Source of the DNA: F23-B02 sp946405205
GTDB taxonomy: Bacteria; Bacillota; Clostridia; Oscillospirales; Oscillospiraceae
Assembly (NCBI GenBank): GCA_946405205.1
Contig: CAMJGL010000043.1
Coordinates: 1-9,374, forward strand
Direction: 5' to 3'
Length of the DNA stretch: 9,374 nucleotides
The position numbers were made by a program, and so were the translations under genes. Under the pieces are notes generated by a model. That model saw only the letters and a program-made list of their open reading frames with translations, was not told where the DNA came from and searched no databases. Shown here in pieces: positions 1 through 5,402 of the stretch; the stretch's first letter is position 1; each line of letters opens with the position of its first letter.

Positions 1-53
1 ACCCCACTTGTTAGATAGTATATCATACTGTCTAACAAATGGGGTGCAATTCA
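1..53 (-). mobile_element. IS3-like element end with terminal hairpin, element continues left of the window
   Basis: Positions 1-21 and 25-45 form a 21-bp inverted repeat with two mismatched positions and a 3-nt loop. It is followed by GCAATTCA ending at 53. Read on the minus strand, the end is TGAATTGC, then ACCCC, then TTGTTAGACAG. This matches the general pattern of IS3-family (IS150-group) termini, which begin with TG and carry a GTTAGACA-like block inside. The boundary with flanking DNA would be 53/54, with the body of the element to the left and out of view. No transposase frame is visible here, so the family is inferred from the terminus alone. A plain hairpin or a small palindromic MITE are alternatives. 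Confidence 0.45.
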
Positions 54-162
54 AATGGTTGCGGGACTGTCTGATTTGCCTCAAACGGTGTGCAGAAGCA
101 GGGTATTTGCCCCAAAAGTACGCCGGTGGGCCGCCTGCCGGTTGCTCATCTCCGGTTATTCT

Positions 163-240
163 TTAGAAGTCACGGCACCATGTACACTCCCAACTGGAGC
201 CGTAGTTCCTTGCCTCCGCTCCGCAGGTCGGGCAGCGCAT
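163..240 (-). CDS. 25-residue zinc-ribbon micro-ORF, possibly a gene fragment
   Basis: An ATG at 240 opens 25 codons ending in TAA. They contain CPTCG near the N-terminus and CTWC near the C-terminus, the two CxxC knuckles of a minimal zinc ribbon. The start has only a poor ribosome site (a GGGG about 13 nt upstream). The ORF starts 6 nt after the stop of the transposase stub and lies between two IS3-like ends. It could therefore be the surviving tail of a longer zinc-ribbon protein cut by insertion rather than a free-standing gene. The regular spacing of the cysteines is the only support for coding. Function unknown. Confidence 0.3.
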   Translation of the reverse strand: MRCPTCGAEARNYGSSWECTWCRDF

Positions 241-246
241 GACAGT

Positions 247-336
247 TTATTTCCCCGGATTGCGCAGCTGCTCTCCTCTCATACAGGATTCTGCTGCTCC
301 TATCTTTTCTTCAGGTGTTAGCTTCCTCTTGATCAT
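247..336 (-). pseudogene. N-terminal stub of an IS3-type OrfA transposase
   Basis: Read from ATG at 336, the frame gives 29 residues beginning MIKRKLTPEEKIGAAESC and then stops. The K-R-K-L/F-T-x-E-E-K-hydrophobic-x-A start followed by a C/L-x-x-G-E segment is how IS3-family OrfA proteins (helix-turn-helix DNA-binding subunit) usually begin. The normal protein is roughly 90-120 residues, so about three quarters is missing. The last residues before the stop do not look like the family, suggesting a junction near 255-265. A hairpin-bearing IS end lies immediately upstream (341-403), where an IS3 left end should be. The family is assigned from motif resemblance only. Confidence 0.45.
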
Positions 337-340
337 ATAA

Positions 341-403
341 ATGCTCCCCATAGTGTAGTCTCGAAATTCTTGTTGTTTCGAGTGTCTACTCTATGTGGAG
401 CAT
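341..403 (-). repeat. Imperfect inverted repeat, probable left end of the degraded IS3-like element
   Basis: Arms at 341-366 and 376-403 pair imperfectly around a loop of about 9 nt. The outermost seven bases ATGCTCC/GGAGCAT pair perfectly. On the minus strand the outer arm reads TGCTCC, then a GTAGACA-like block. IS3-family left ends also start with TG and carry such a block a little further in. The OrfA-like stub starts 5 nt inside. Hairpins inside IS left ends commonly shield the transposase gene from outside transcription, which would fit here. A bidirectional terminator for the 431-619 gene is an alternative or additional role. Confidence 0.5.
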
Positions 404-430
404 ATCACGTTTTGGGCAGCCCAATTATTT

Positions 431-619
431 TCACCAAACGTAGTGGCAATCCACACAGACATGCTTGCCCGTGGCCGGACAGTACCAGACGGTCTCCGCC
501 ATGCCGCAAAGCGGGCAAGTCAAGCTTGCACGGACAATCTCAGCCTTGTCATCGCCGCCGCTGAGTTCAACAATGGCCTCTTCCATCAGGCCGAGCGCGC
601 GAATTTCTGCAATTGTCAT
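431..619 (-). CDS. Small zinc-ribbon protein, hypothetical
   Basis: This 62-residue protein has a short acidic helix-like N-terminus (residues 1-30) and then five cysteines: C35-x2-C38, C47 and C55-x2-C58. The two CxxC pairs suggest a treble-clef or zinc-ribbon metal site. ATG at 619 is preceded at 8-nt spacing by a strong AGGAGG site (complement 628-635), and a good promoter sits at 664-692, so I consider it a real gene. It is monocistronic and ends about 28 nt before the IS-like hairpin at 341-403. I do not recognise the family. Roles in nucleic-acid or protein binding are possible but unsupported. Confidence 0.7.
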   Translation of the reverse strand: MTIAEIRALGLMEEAIVELSGGDDKAEIVRASLTCPLCGMAETVWYCPATGKHVCVDCHYVW

Positions 620-663
620 ATTCGTTTCCTCCTCTGTATAGCTAAAAAGAATTTGGCAAGGCT

Positions 664-692
664 ATTATAGCACAGCTTTTCCGGAATGAAAA
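664..692 (-). promoter_or_regulatory. Sigma-A type promoter for the 62-residue zinc-ribbon gene
   Basis: On the minus strand there is a TATAAT -10 (664-669) with a TGn extension, and a TTTTCA -35 (687-692) at 17-bp spacing. The -10 lies about 45 nt upstream of the ATG at 619. The -35 is weak, but the extended -10 compensates. Confidence 0.65.
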
Positions 693-798
693 GCGGGATT
701 TTCGGTTTTCTGAACTGCCGCTTTATTAAGAGAAATTATCGAAAACGTTTATCTTTTCTGTTTGCCCGGCTGCTAAAATTAGCATACTGATAAAAAAC

Positions 799-833
799 AA
801 AAAACCTGAAAGCATTGAGCTTTCAGGTTTTTT
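799..833 (-). terminator. Rho-independent terminator, copy A
   Basis: The core stem CCTGAAAGC/GCTTTCAGG (805-813 with 819-827) has a 5-nt loop. It is extended by A6/T6 runs, so it can terminate in both directions. On the minus strand a second T-run follows (complement 792-797). It lies about 75 nt beyond the stop of the 54-residue gene at 907 and would end that transcript. It is sequence-identical to the functional tRNA terminator at 1792-1826. Confidence 0.8.
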
Positions 834-875
834 GGTGGAGATAAGCGGTATCGAACCTCTGACCTTATGAATGCC
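833..875 (-). pseudogene. tRNA-Ala 3'-half pseudogene (anticodon to CCA)
   Basis: The minus strand carries the anticodon GGC, the 3' anticodon stem, variable loop, T-arm, 3' acceptor strand and encoded CCA of tRNA-Ala. No D-arm, 5' acceptor strand or 5' anticodon stem precedes it. Compared with the intact gene at 1826-1901 it has four substitutions. One breaks the T-stem 51-63 pair, one changes base 60 of the T-loop, and two fall just 3' of the anticodon arm. It cannot fold as a tRNA and is a remnant of duplication or integration. Confidence 0.8.
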
Positions 876-906
876 TTCGGCTCCTGTGAGGTCAAACTAT
901 GAATTA

Positions 907-1071
907 TTATCCTGTAAACAGCGAGACGGCAACATCTTTCTCGGTATATTCGATGTCCTTAAACTTCTCCGTAACCTTTGCAAGGGCATCAGCTTCGTTT
1001 TCAGCCGCAACAAGAGTCTTTACGTCACACTGCTCATTTTTAATAACACATTTGTATATAGCTCTGCTCAT
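907..1071 (-). CDS. 54-residue hypothetical protein inside the tRNA-bounded segment
   Basis: The protein begins MSRAIYKCVIKNEQCDVKTL and is predominantly charged: basic N-terminus, then an acidic/lysine-rich second half. It has no membrane segment. Two cysteines at 8 and 15 do not form a clear metal motif. The start ATG at 1071 has AAGGA about 10 nt upstream and GGAAG nearer to it. Codon choice looks natural for a coding frame (no rare-codon runs, beta-strand-like N-terminus followed by an A/E/K-rich helix). Its transcript would end at the repeat-borne terminator at 799-833. I do not recognise the family. A small accessory or regulatory protein is possible but nothing shows this. Confidence 0.55.
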   Translation of the reverse strand: MSRAIYKCVIKNEQCDVKTLVAAENEADALAKVTEKFKDIEYTEKDVAVSLFTG

Positions 1072-1084
1072 TGTTCTTCCATCC

Positions 1085-1140
1085 TTACTAATTGGTTTTT
1101 AAGGCGTCAACTATTTGGCATACTCCCGGATTATTAGTAA
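1085..1140. repeat. 8-bp inverted repeat upstream of the 54-residue gene
   Basis: TTACTAAT at 1085-1092 is matched by its exact complement ATTAGTAA at 1133-1140. The inner arm abuts the ribosome-binding region of the gene starting at 1071. It may be an operator-like or leader RNA structure; chance is also plausible at this length. Confidence 0.3.
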
Positions 1141-1146
1141 TAAAGG

Positions 1147-1177
1147 AAAGCCGGATTTTTGTTTCTTCTCCGGCTTT
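1147..1177 (-). terminator. Probable terminator after the 72-residue membrane protein gene
   Basis: A perfect 9-bp stem AAAGCCGGA/TCCGGCTTT (1147-1155 with 1169-1177) has a 13-nt loop and lies about 65 nt beyond the stop at 1243. The U-tract is short in both directions, so efficiency is uncertain. Confidence 0.55.
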
Positions 1178-1242
1178 TCATGTTATCTGTCGGCAAGGAC
1201 ACACATCCGCTCCGCAACCGGCAAAGTGTGACTGTCGTCACT

Positions 1243-1461
1243 CTATCTGAATAAGAACCTGGCGCATAGAAACGCGAGGAAGCCCAATCCCAGGAGCGTG
1301 TCAATTGCGGCCCAGCTTGCGCCGTCTGCAATGAAAAATATCAGCATAAGGACGACGATCACTATTACGATCCAGCCGCAGCCGGATCCGCCGCCGCCAC
1401 TGCCTCCACCACTGCCGCCGCCGGTGCTTTTGAATGCATAGTAATCATCGATATCGGGCAT
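1243..1461 (-). CDS. 72-residue single-pass membrane protein with Gly/Ser linker, hypothetical
   Basis: A short acidic, aromatic N-terminus (MPDIDDYYAFKST, 1-13) is followed by a flexible GGGS/GGGGS linker (14-27) and CGW. A very hydrophobic segment (about 29-45, rich in I/V/L/F) follows, then a second moderately hydrophobic stretch (about 50-68). It is likely anchored in the cytoplasmic membrane. The frame stays open upstream to 1740. I chose ATG at 1461 because a strong AGGAGG site (complement 1470-1475) sits 8 nt before it and the upstream residues look non-coding. I recall similar small proteins with an acidic DDYYAFKS-type head in Clostridia, without known function. Nothing in the neighbourhood assigns a role. 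Confidence 0.65.
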   Translation of the reverse strand: MPDIDDYYAFKSTGGGSGGGSGGGGSGCGWIVIVIVVLMLIFFIADGASWAAIDTLLGLGFLAFLCARFLFR

Positions 1462-1780
1462 GGCGTTTTCCTCCTCGAGAACAGTTTCGTCTTCTCTTTG
1501 AGCCCATTCTACACATTCGTATGTCCTATAAAACGGACTGCAAATAAATAATTGAAAAAACCGCTTCTGCTTTGGCGTCATAATTGTACACTTCGGAATT
1601 GAAACCACTGTTTTGCGGCATGTATAAGCTTTTATTTGCGCATGACCGCCGTCGACCGAACATGTACCATAGCTGCGCGTAACACGGGCTTTGACCAAAT
1701 ATGAGAATCTTGTCAATCGTCCGTCTATGTTTTTGATCATTCTTTAAGGCTCACTGCAGCTATTTTGCTTCACATTTAAA
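1462..1780. other. Intergenic stretch between membrane protein gene and tRNA terminator
   Basis: This 319-nt region has an uninterrupted minus-strand frame (ATG at 1740 running into the 72-residue gene). That ATG has no ribosome site and an in-frame stop just upstream, and the predicted residues look random. I see no convincing promoter, RNA or conserved motif here. It may be decayed sequence from whatever once occupied the segment. Confidence 0.4.
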
Positions 1781-1901
<121 letters not shown>

Positions 1902-1922
1902 ATATTGCTGACTGCGAAAAAT

Positions 1923-1951
1923 ATATTAGCAGAACAGCGGACAAATGTCAA
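1923..1951 (-). promoter_or_regulatory. Strong promoter of tRNA-Ala
   Basis: A minus-strand TTGACA (1946-1951) and TAATAT (1923-1928) are separated by exactly 17 bp. The -10 lies 21 nt upstream of the mature tRNA 5' end, leaving a short 5' leader for RNase P. Confidence 0.85.
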
Positions 1952-1995
1952 GAATAAATATGTCCGCAGAAGCGGATTTCACGAAAATTTTTGCC

Positions 1996-2027
1996 GAAAG
2001 TCCGGAGAAGAAATTCTCCGGGCTTTC
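1996..2027 (-). terminator. Hairpin terminator of the DUF512-der-plsY operon
   Basis: Arms 1996-2009 and 2014-2027 form a 14-bp stem with a single mismatch and a 4-nt loop. It overlaps the last bases of the plsY-like stop codon. The downstream minus-strand sequence is GGC, then AAAAATTTT, a less than ideal U-tract. It also separates this operon from the tRNA-Ala promoter. Confidence 0.6.
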
Positions 2028-2682
2028 AGTTATCGCCTCTGCCGTAATCGTCGTCGAACATATATGTAACGTCCTTTTTGTACCGGAACTTCTTTTCCTT
2101 GCCTTTGAAAAGCCGCACGATGCTGCGGCGATACTCAATCAGGACGAGCACTCCTATAAGGAGCACAAGATTTCTCACTACCACCGCATCGATGCTCATC
2201 ACGGCGACGAGGCACATGAACGCCATGGCGATGATAGCCGACAGCGACACGTAGCGGCTGACGAGATACACCACCGCGAAAACGATCACGCCCGCAAACG
2301 CGACCTCTCCGCTTACAAAAAAGCTGCCGACGGCGACGGCCAGCAGGCTGGGCTCGCCCCTGAAGCGATAGAGGATGGGGAAATTCGTCCCCAGCACAAC
2401 GCAGAACAGCGCAAAGGCAAAGCCCACGTCAGCGTGACCGACAATGAGCATGAGAAGTCCGCCGATGGATACGGGAATAAGGACTTTAAGAACCTCTACG
2501 ATCAGCAGCTTGGCTACGCCTTTCCAGCCGTGGTGCTTCAAAAAGCGGGTTATGCCCACGTTATCGCGGCTGTAATTGAGGATGTTCTCGTGAAAAAAGA
2601 TGTGTGAGGACAGGATAGGCGTGCTCAGGCTGCCGAAGGAGTAGGAAATAAGCGCGGTAAGGCACAGTAAAAAAGCGGTCAT
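2026..2682 (-). CDS. PlsY-family membrane protein lacking canonical acyltransferase motifs
   Basis: This 218-residue polytopic membrane protein has about five hydrophobic segments and a charged tail (RRSIVRLFKGKEKKFRYKK). PlsY makes lysophosphatidate from acyl-phosphate and glycerol-3-phosphate in the cytoplasmic membrane. Length, the SFGSLSTPIL start, the WKGVAKLLIVEVLK helix and the RRSIVRL tail fit that family. The signature loops do not. The usual SGNxGATN is YSRDNVGITR at 37-46, GHxFP is GTNFP at 98-102, and FKGGKGVAT is FRGEPSLLA at 106-114. It may therefore be a pseudoenzyme, a repurposed paralogue or decaying. ATG at 2682 overlaps the der stop (ATGA), has GGGAG 7 nt upstream, and is translationally coupled to der. 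A neighbouring der-plsY order is common in Clostridia, supporting the family call. Confidence 0.75.
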   Translation of the reverse strand: MTAFLLCLTALISYSFGSLSTPILSSHIFFHENILNYSRDNVGITRFLKHHGWKGVAKLLIVEVLKVLIPVSIGGLLMLIVGHADVGFAFALFCVVLGTNFPILYRFRGEPSLLAVAVGSFFVSGEVAFAGVIVFAVVYLVSRYVSLSAIIAMAFMCLVAVMSIDAVVVRNLVLLIGVLVLIEYRRSIVRLFKGKEKKFRYKKDVTYMFDDDYGRGDN

Positions 2683-4004
2683 TGCTTATCTCCCTTCTGC
2701 CGTATCACCATGCGGATGGGCGTACCCTCGAGTCCGAAAACGGCGCGGATCTGGTTCTCGATATAGCGTTGGTATGAGAAGTGGAACAGCTCGCGGCTGT
2801 TGCAGAAGATAACGAAGTTGGGCGGCTTTATGCCGGTCTGGGTCATGTAGTAGATCTTGAGACGGCGGCCCTTGTCCGTGGGCGGCTGGACCCGCGCCTG
2901 AGCGTCCGAGAGGACGTCGTTTAGCATGCCGGTCGTGATGCGCATATTGCTCTGGTCGTTTACGAAATTCACGAGCTCGAATATCCTGTCGGTGCGCTGG
3001 CCGGTCTTGGCGGAGATAAACAGCACCGGAGCGTAGCTCATGAAGCTCAGGTCGCGCATAACGTCCTTGCGCATTTTCTCCATGGTGCCGGTCTCTTTGT
3101 CCACAAGATCCCACTTGTTGACCACGATAATGCTCGCCTTGCCCGCTTCGTGGGCAAGACCGGCTATCTTGGTGTCCTGCTCGGTAACGCCCTCGCGGGC
3201 GTCTATCATGATGATGCAGACGTCGGCGCGTTCAATGGCCATCTGGGCGCGCATGACGGAGAACTTCTCGACCCGCTCGTCGACCCTGCTCTTGCGGCGG
3301 ATGCCGGCGGTGTCGATGAACACATATTTGCCGAACTTGTTATCTACCTCCGAGTCGACGGCGTCACGCGTTGTGCCGGCGACGTCGCTCACGATGACGC
3401 GCTTTTCGCCGAGAATGTGGTTTATCAGCGAGGATTTGCCCACATTGGGCTTGCCGATGACTGCGACCTTGATGCGGTCGTCGGCCTCATCCTCCTCGTC
3501 CTCGGGAGGAAAGTACTTCATGCACTCATCCAGCAGATCGCCGGTGCCGTGGCCGTGGACGGCCGATACGGCTATGGGGTCGCCGAGGCCGAGCGAATAA
3601 AACTCATAGATCGCCGGATCCACGCGGCCGGTGGAGTCCATCTTGTTGACCGCCAGAACCGTGGGCTTTTTCGAGCGCAGAAGCATATTGGCGACGTCCT
3701 TGTCCGCGGCGGTGACGCCCGTGCGGACGTCGGTCACCAAAATGATAACGTCAGCGGCGCTGATGGCGATATTAGCCTGCTCGCGCATGAACAGGAGTAT
3801 TTCATTGTCGGTCGTTGGCTCGATGCCGCCGGTGTCGACGATATTGAACTTCCGTCCGAGCCATTCGCACTCGGCGTAAAGCCTGTCGCGGGTGACGCCG
3901 GGGGTATCCTCGACGATGGACAGCCGCTGTCCGCAGAGCTTGTTAAACAGCATGGATTTGCCCACATTCGGTCTGCCTACTATGGCAATGAGAGGTTTGG
4001 GCAT
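2679..4004 (-). CDS. der: GTPase Der (EngA), 50S ribosome assembly factor
   Basis: Der is a double-GTPase protein needed for late 50S subunit maturation. From the start used here it is 441 residues, the normal length. GTPase domain 1 has GRPNVGKS at 10-17, DTGG at 57-60 and NKMD at 120-123. An acidic linker follows (about 167-176). GTPase domain 2 has GKPNVGKS at 184-191, DTAG at 231-234 and NKWD at 296-299. The C-terminal KH-like RNA-binding domain spans about 349-437. All nucleotide-binding motifs are intact. A TTG nine bases upstream would add three residues, but the GGAGG site abuts it directly and sits 9 nt from the ATG at 4004, so ATG is chosen. It is 5 nt downstream of the DUF512 gene and overlaps plsY. 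Confidence 0.97.
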   Translation of the reverse strand: MPKPLIAIVGRPNVGKSMLFNKLCGQRLSIVEDTPGVTRDRLYAECEWLGRKFNIVDTGGIEPTTDNEILLFMREQANIAISAADVIILVTDVRTGVTAADKDVANMLLRSKKPTVLAVNKMDSTGRVDPAIYEFYSLGLGDPIAVSAVHGHGTGDLLDECMKYFPPEDEEDEADDRIKVAVIGKPNVGKSSLINHILGEKRVIVSDVAGTTRDAVDSEVDNKFGKYVFIDTAGIRRKSRVDERVEKFSVMRAQMAIERADVCIIMIDAREGVTEQDTKIAGLAHEAGKASIIVVNKWDLVDKETGTMEKMRKDVMRDLSFMSYAPVLFISAKTGQRTDRIFELVNFVNDQSNMRITTGMLNDVLSDAQARVQPPTDKGRRLKIYYMTQTGIKPPNFVIFCNSRELFHFSYQRYIENQIRAVFGLEGTPIRMVIRQKGDKQ

Positions 4005-4009
4005 ATCGG

Positions 4010-5383
4010 TCAACCTCCGTTCTGATTGTATTTATAGAAAATATCGCGGGTCTCTTCCCGCCGCGGCGTTTTCACCTCGGGGAGGGCTTCGCCGCTTATC
4101 GCGTCCCAGAACGCAAAGCCGTCGCACTCGGTGGGGTAGATGGGCACTCCGAGCGCCTCGATAGCCTGCTCGATGGTCACGTCGTCGAGGAAATCCATTT
4201 CCTCGCGGCGCAGCATGCTCTGGGAGATGAAAAGCCTTTCGCCCAGCTCGCGGCCTTTAAGCTGCTTTATGAGATCCTGACCCGTGATGAGGCCGGACAC
4301 ATTCACGCCGTGACCGAAGAAATCATTCTCAATGGCGTAGACCCTTCCATCTATATTATCATACTTTTCCCCTGCAGTACAAACAAGTTTTTCAAAAAAA
4401 GGTGCGGCGGCAGTTCCGCAGGCGACGGAAAACGGTACGCCGTCGGGCCTTTCCGACAGTGCAAGGGCTGAATTAAACTCTGTTTTAAATAGACTGAGCA
4501 TGCCCACGCCGTTTTCAAGCTGGGTGTGCTCCTCGTAAAACTCGTCTTCGGGCAGCTCGCGGCCCGCGCACAGGTACATCTCGTCCGAGCAGAAAAATAT
4601 CCTCGTGCCGAACTTTTTGACGCATTCGTCGCTGAAGGCCGTTACCATATCTATCGTCTCGGCCGTGTGCTCCGGCGTGAAGGGGGTGAGGGGATACAGC
4701 CCCTCGCGGTGCTTGGTAAGGCCCAGAGGCACGACGGAAACGCTGTGCACCGCCGGATGCAGGGCGGCAAGCTCCTCCATGCTGCGCAGAAGCTCCGCGC
4801 CGTCGTTGAGCCCGGGGCAGCAGACGATCTGGCAGTTCATCCTGATGCCGCCTTCGGCAAAGCGGCGCATGATGTCAAGGCATTTTCCCGCGTTTTTGTT
4901 GCGAAGCAGCTTGACGCGCAGCTCGGGATTCGTCGCGTGAACGGAGATGTTGACGGGGCTGATATGCAGGTCGATGATGCGCTGTATCTCGCGCTCGGAG
5001 AGGTTCGTCATGGTGATGTAGTTTCCAAGCAGGAAGCTAAGGCGCGCGTCGTCGTCCTTGAAATACATGGTCTTGCGCATGCCCTTGGGAAGCTGGTCGA
5101 TAAAGCAGAACACACAGTTGTTGGCGCAGCTTCGGGGATTGTCCATGAGATAGGTCTCAAACTCAAGCCCCAGATCCTGCCCCTCGGCTTTTTCGACGTG
5201 CACCGTGTGCTCCGTGCCGTCGGGACGGCGCAGCGTGACGGAAAGCACGGGATCGTAGCCGTAGAACTTATAGTCCAGCACATCGTGCACCTTGTTGCCG
5301 TTTATGCTGACAAGCACGTCGCCCACATGGGCGCGGCGGTGCAGGGGACTGCCGTTTTCAATTTTGGAAATGGTATTGTCCAT
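4010..5383 (-). CDS. PDZ / radical SAM / DUF512 protein
   Basis: This 457-residue protein has a PDZ-like N-terminus (about 4-64, GDVLVSING at 21-29). A radical SAM cluster motif CANNCVFC follows (C86-x3-C90-x2-C93). The DUF512 core has SVSVVPLGLTKHREGLYPL (214-232), FCSDEMYLCAGRELP (264-278) and QLENGVGM (288-295). This is the family annotated as DUF512 or TIGR03279-like FeS oxidoreductase, common in Clostridia and cyanobacteria, of unknown reaction. S-adenosylmethionine cleavage at a [4Fe-4S] cluster is expected. ATG at 5383 is the first start after an in-frame stop but has only a weak ribosome site. A terminator ends 20 nt upstream. It heads the der-plsY operon, a conserved neighbourhood hinting at a translation or ribosome link. 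An AT-rich patch lies at about 4340-4500. Confidence 0.93.
   Translation of the reverse strand: MDNTISKIENGSPLHRRAHVGDVLVSINGNKVHDVLDYKFYGYDPVLSVTLRRPDGTEHTVHVEKAEGQDLGLEFETYLMDNPRSCANNCVFCFIDQLPKGMRKTMYFKDDDARLSFLLGNYITMTNLSEREIQRIIDLHISPVNISVHATNPELRVKLLRNKNAGKCLDIMRRFAEGGIRMNCQIVCCPGLNDGAELLRSMEELAALHPAVHSVSVVPLGLTKHREGLYPLTPFTPEHTAETIDMVTAFSDECVKKFGTRIFFCSDEMYLCAGRELPEDEFYEEHTQLENGVGMLSLFKTEFNSALALSERPDGVPFSVACGTAAAPFFEKLVCTAGEKYDNIDGRVYAIENDFFGHGVNVSGLITGQDLIKQLKGRELGERLFISQSMLRREEMDFLDDVTIEQAIEALGVPIYPTECDGFAFWDAISGEALPEVKTPRREETRDIFYKYNQNGG
4014..4018 (-). promoter_or_regulatory. Ribosome-binding site fixing the der start
   Basis: GGAGG on the minus strand lies 9 nt before the ATG at 4004. 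It touches the alternative TTG at 4013 with no spacing. The site overlaps the end of the DUF512 coding region and supports the shorter Der. Confidence 0.75.
4358..4386 (-). promoter_or_regulatory. Possible internal promoter in the DUF512 gene
   Basis: A minus-strand TTGTTT (4381-4386) and TATGAT (4358-4363) are 17 bp apart, in the only clearly AT-rich patch of the DUF512 coding sequence. It would start transcription about 345 nt upstream of der and could supply der-plsY independently of the operon start. This rests on pattern alone. Confidence 0.35.
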
Positions 5384-5402
5384 GGCGAAACACCCGAATC
5401 AT

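Larger units (their letters stand above)
788..875 (-). repeat. Direct repeat copy A: tRNA-Ala 3' half plus terminator
   Basis: This 88-nt segment matches 1781-1868 at 84 positions, offset by exactly 993 bases. The first 61 bases (788-848) are identical. The four differences are at 849, 858, 866 and 867. Outside 788-875 the two copies diverge at once. Such a direct repeat, with one copy inside an intact tRNA, is the usual signature of attL/attR around an integrated element, or of a local duplication. Confidence 0.85.

Noticed and set aside
55..321. Plus-strand 88-codon frame near the left end
   Set aside because: Composition is random-looking, with many Cys/Ser/Arg. The minus strand of the same region carries more meaningful motifs.
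412..424. Perfect palindrome TTGGGCAGCCCAA
   Set aside because: With a 1-nt centre it cannot form a hairpin and has no U-tract; it may be chance or a protein site but nothing supports a call.
739..753. Catabolite-repression-like palindrome around AAACGTTT
   Set aside because: Only the 8-bp core is palindromic, it lacks the full TGWAANCGNTNWCA pattern, and it is not placed on a promoter.
833..901. A second functional tRNA at the repeat copy
   Set aside because: No 5' half, D-arm or acceptor partner can be found beyond 875, and the T-stem has a broken pair.
1082..1110. Promoter-like TTGACG upstream of the 54-residue gene
   Set aside because: At 17-bp spacing the -10 would be TAAGGA, a poor match that overlaps the ribosome-binding region.
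1462..1740. N-terminal extension of the 72-residue membrane protein to an ATG at 1740
   Set aside because: That ATG has no ribosome site and the extra 93 residues look non-coding. A strong AGGAGG supports the start at 1461.
1945..2607. Long plus-strand open frame of 220 codons
   Set aside because: It is antisense to the PlsY-like gene. Its product is rich in His/Asp/Glu/Lys with no domain logic, as expected from reading a hydrophobic membrane gene backwards.
3040..4164. Long plus-strand frames opposite der
   Set aside because: They are antisense to a fully intact Der with all GTPase motifs; GC-rich codon structure creates such shadow frames.
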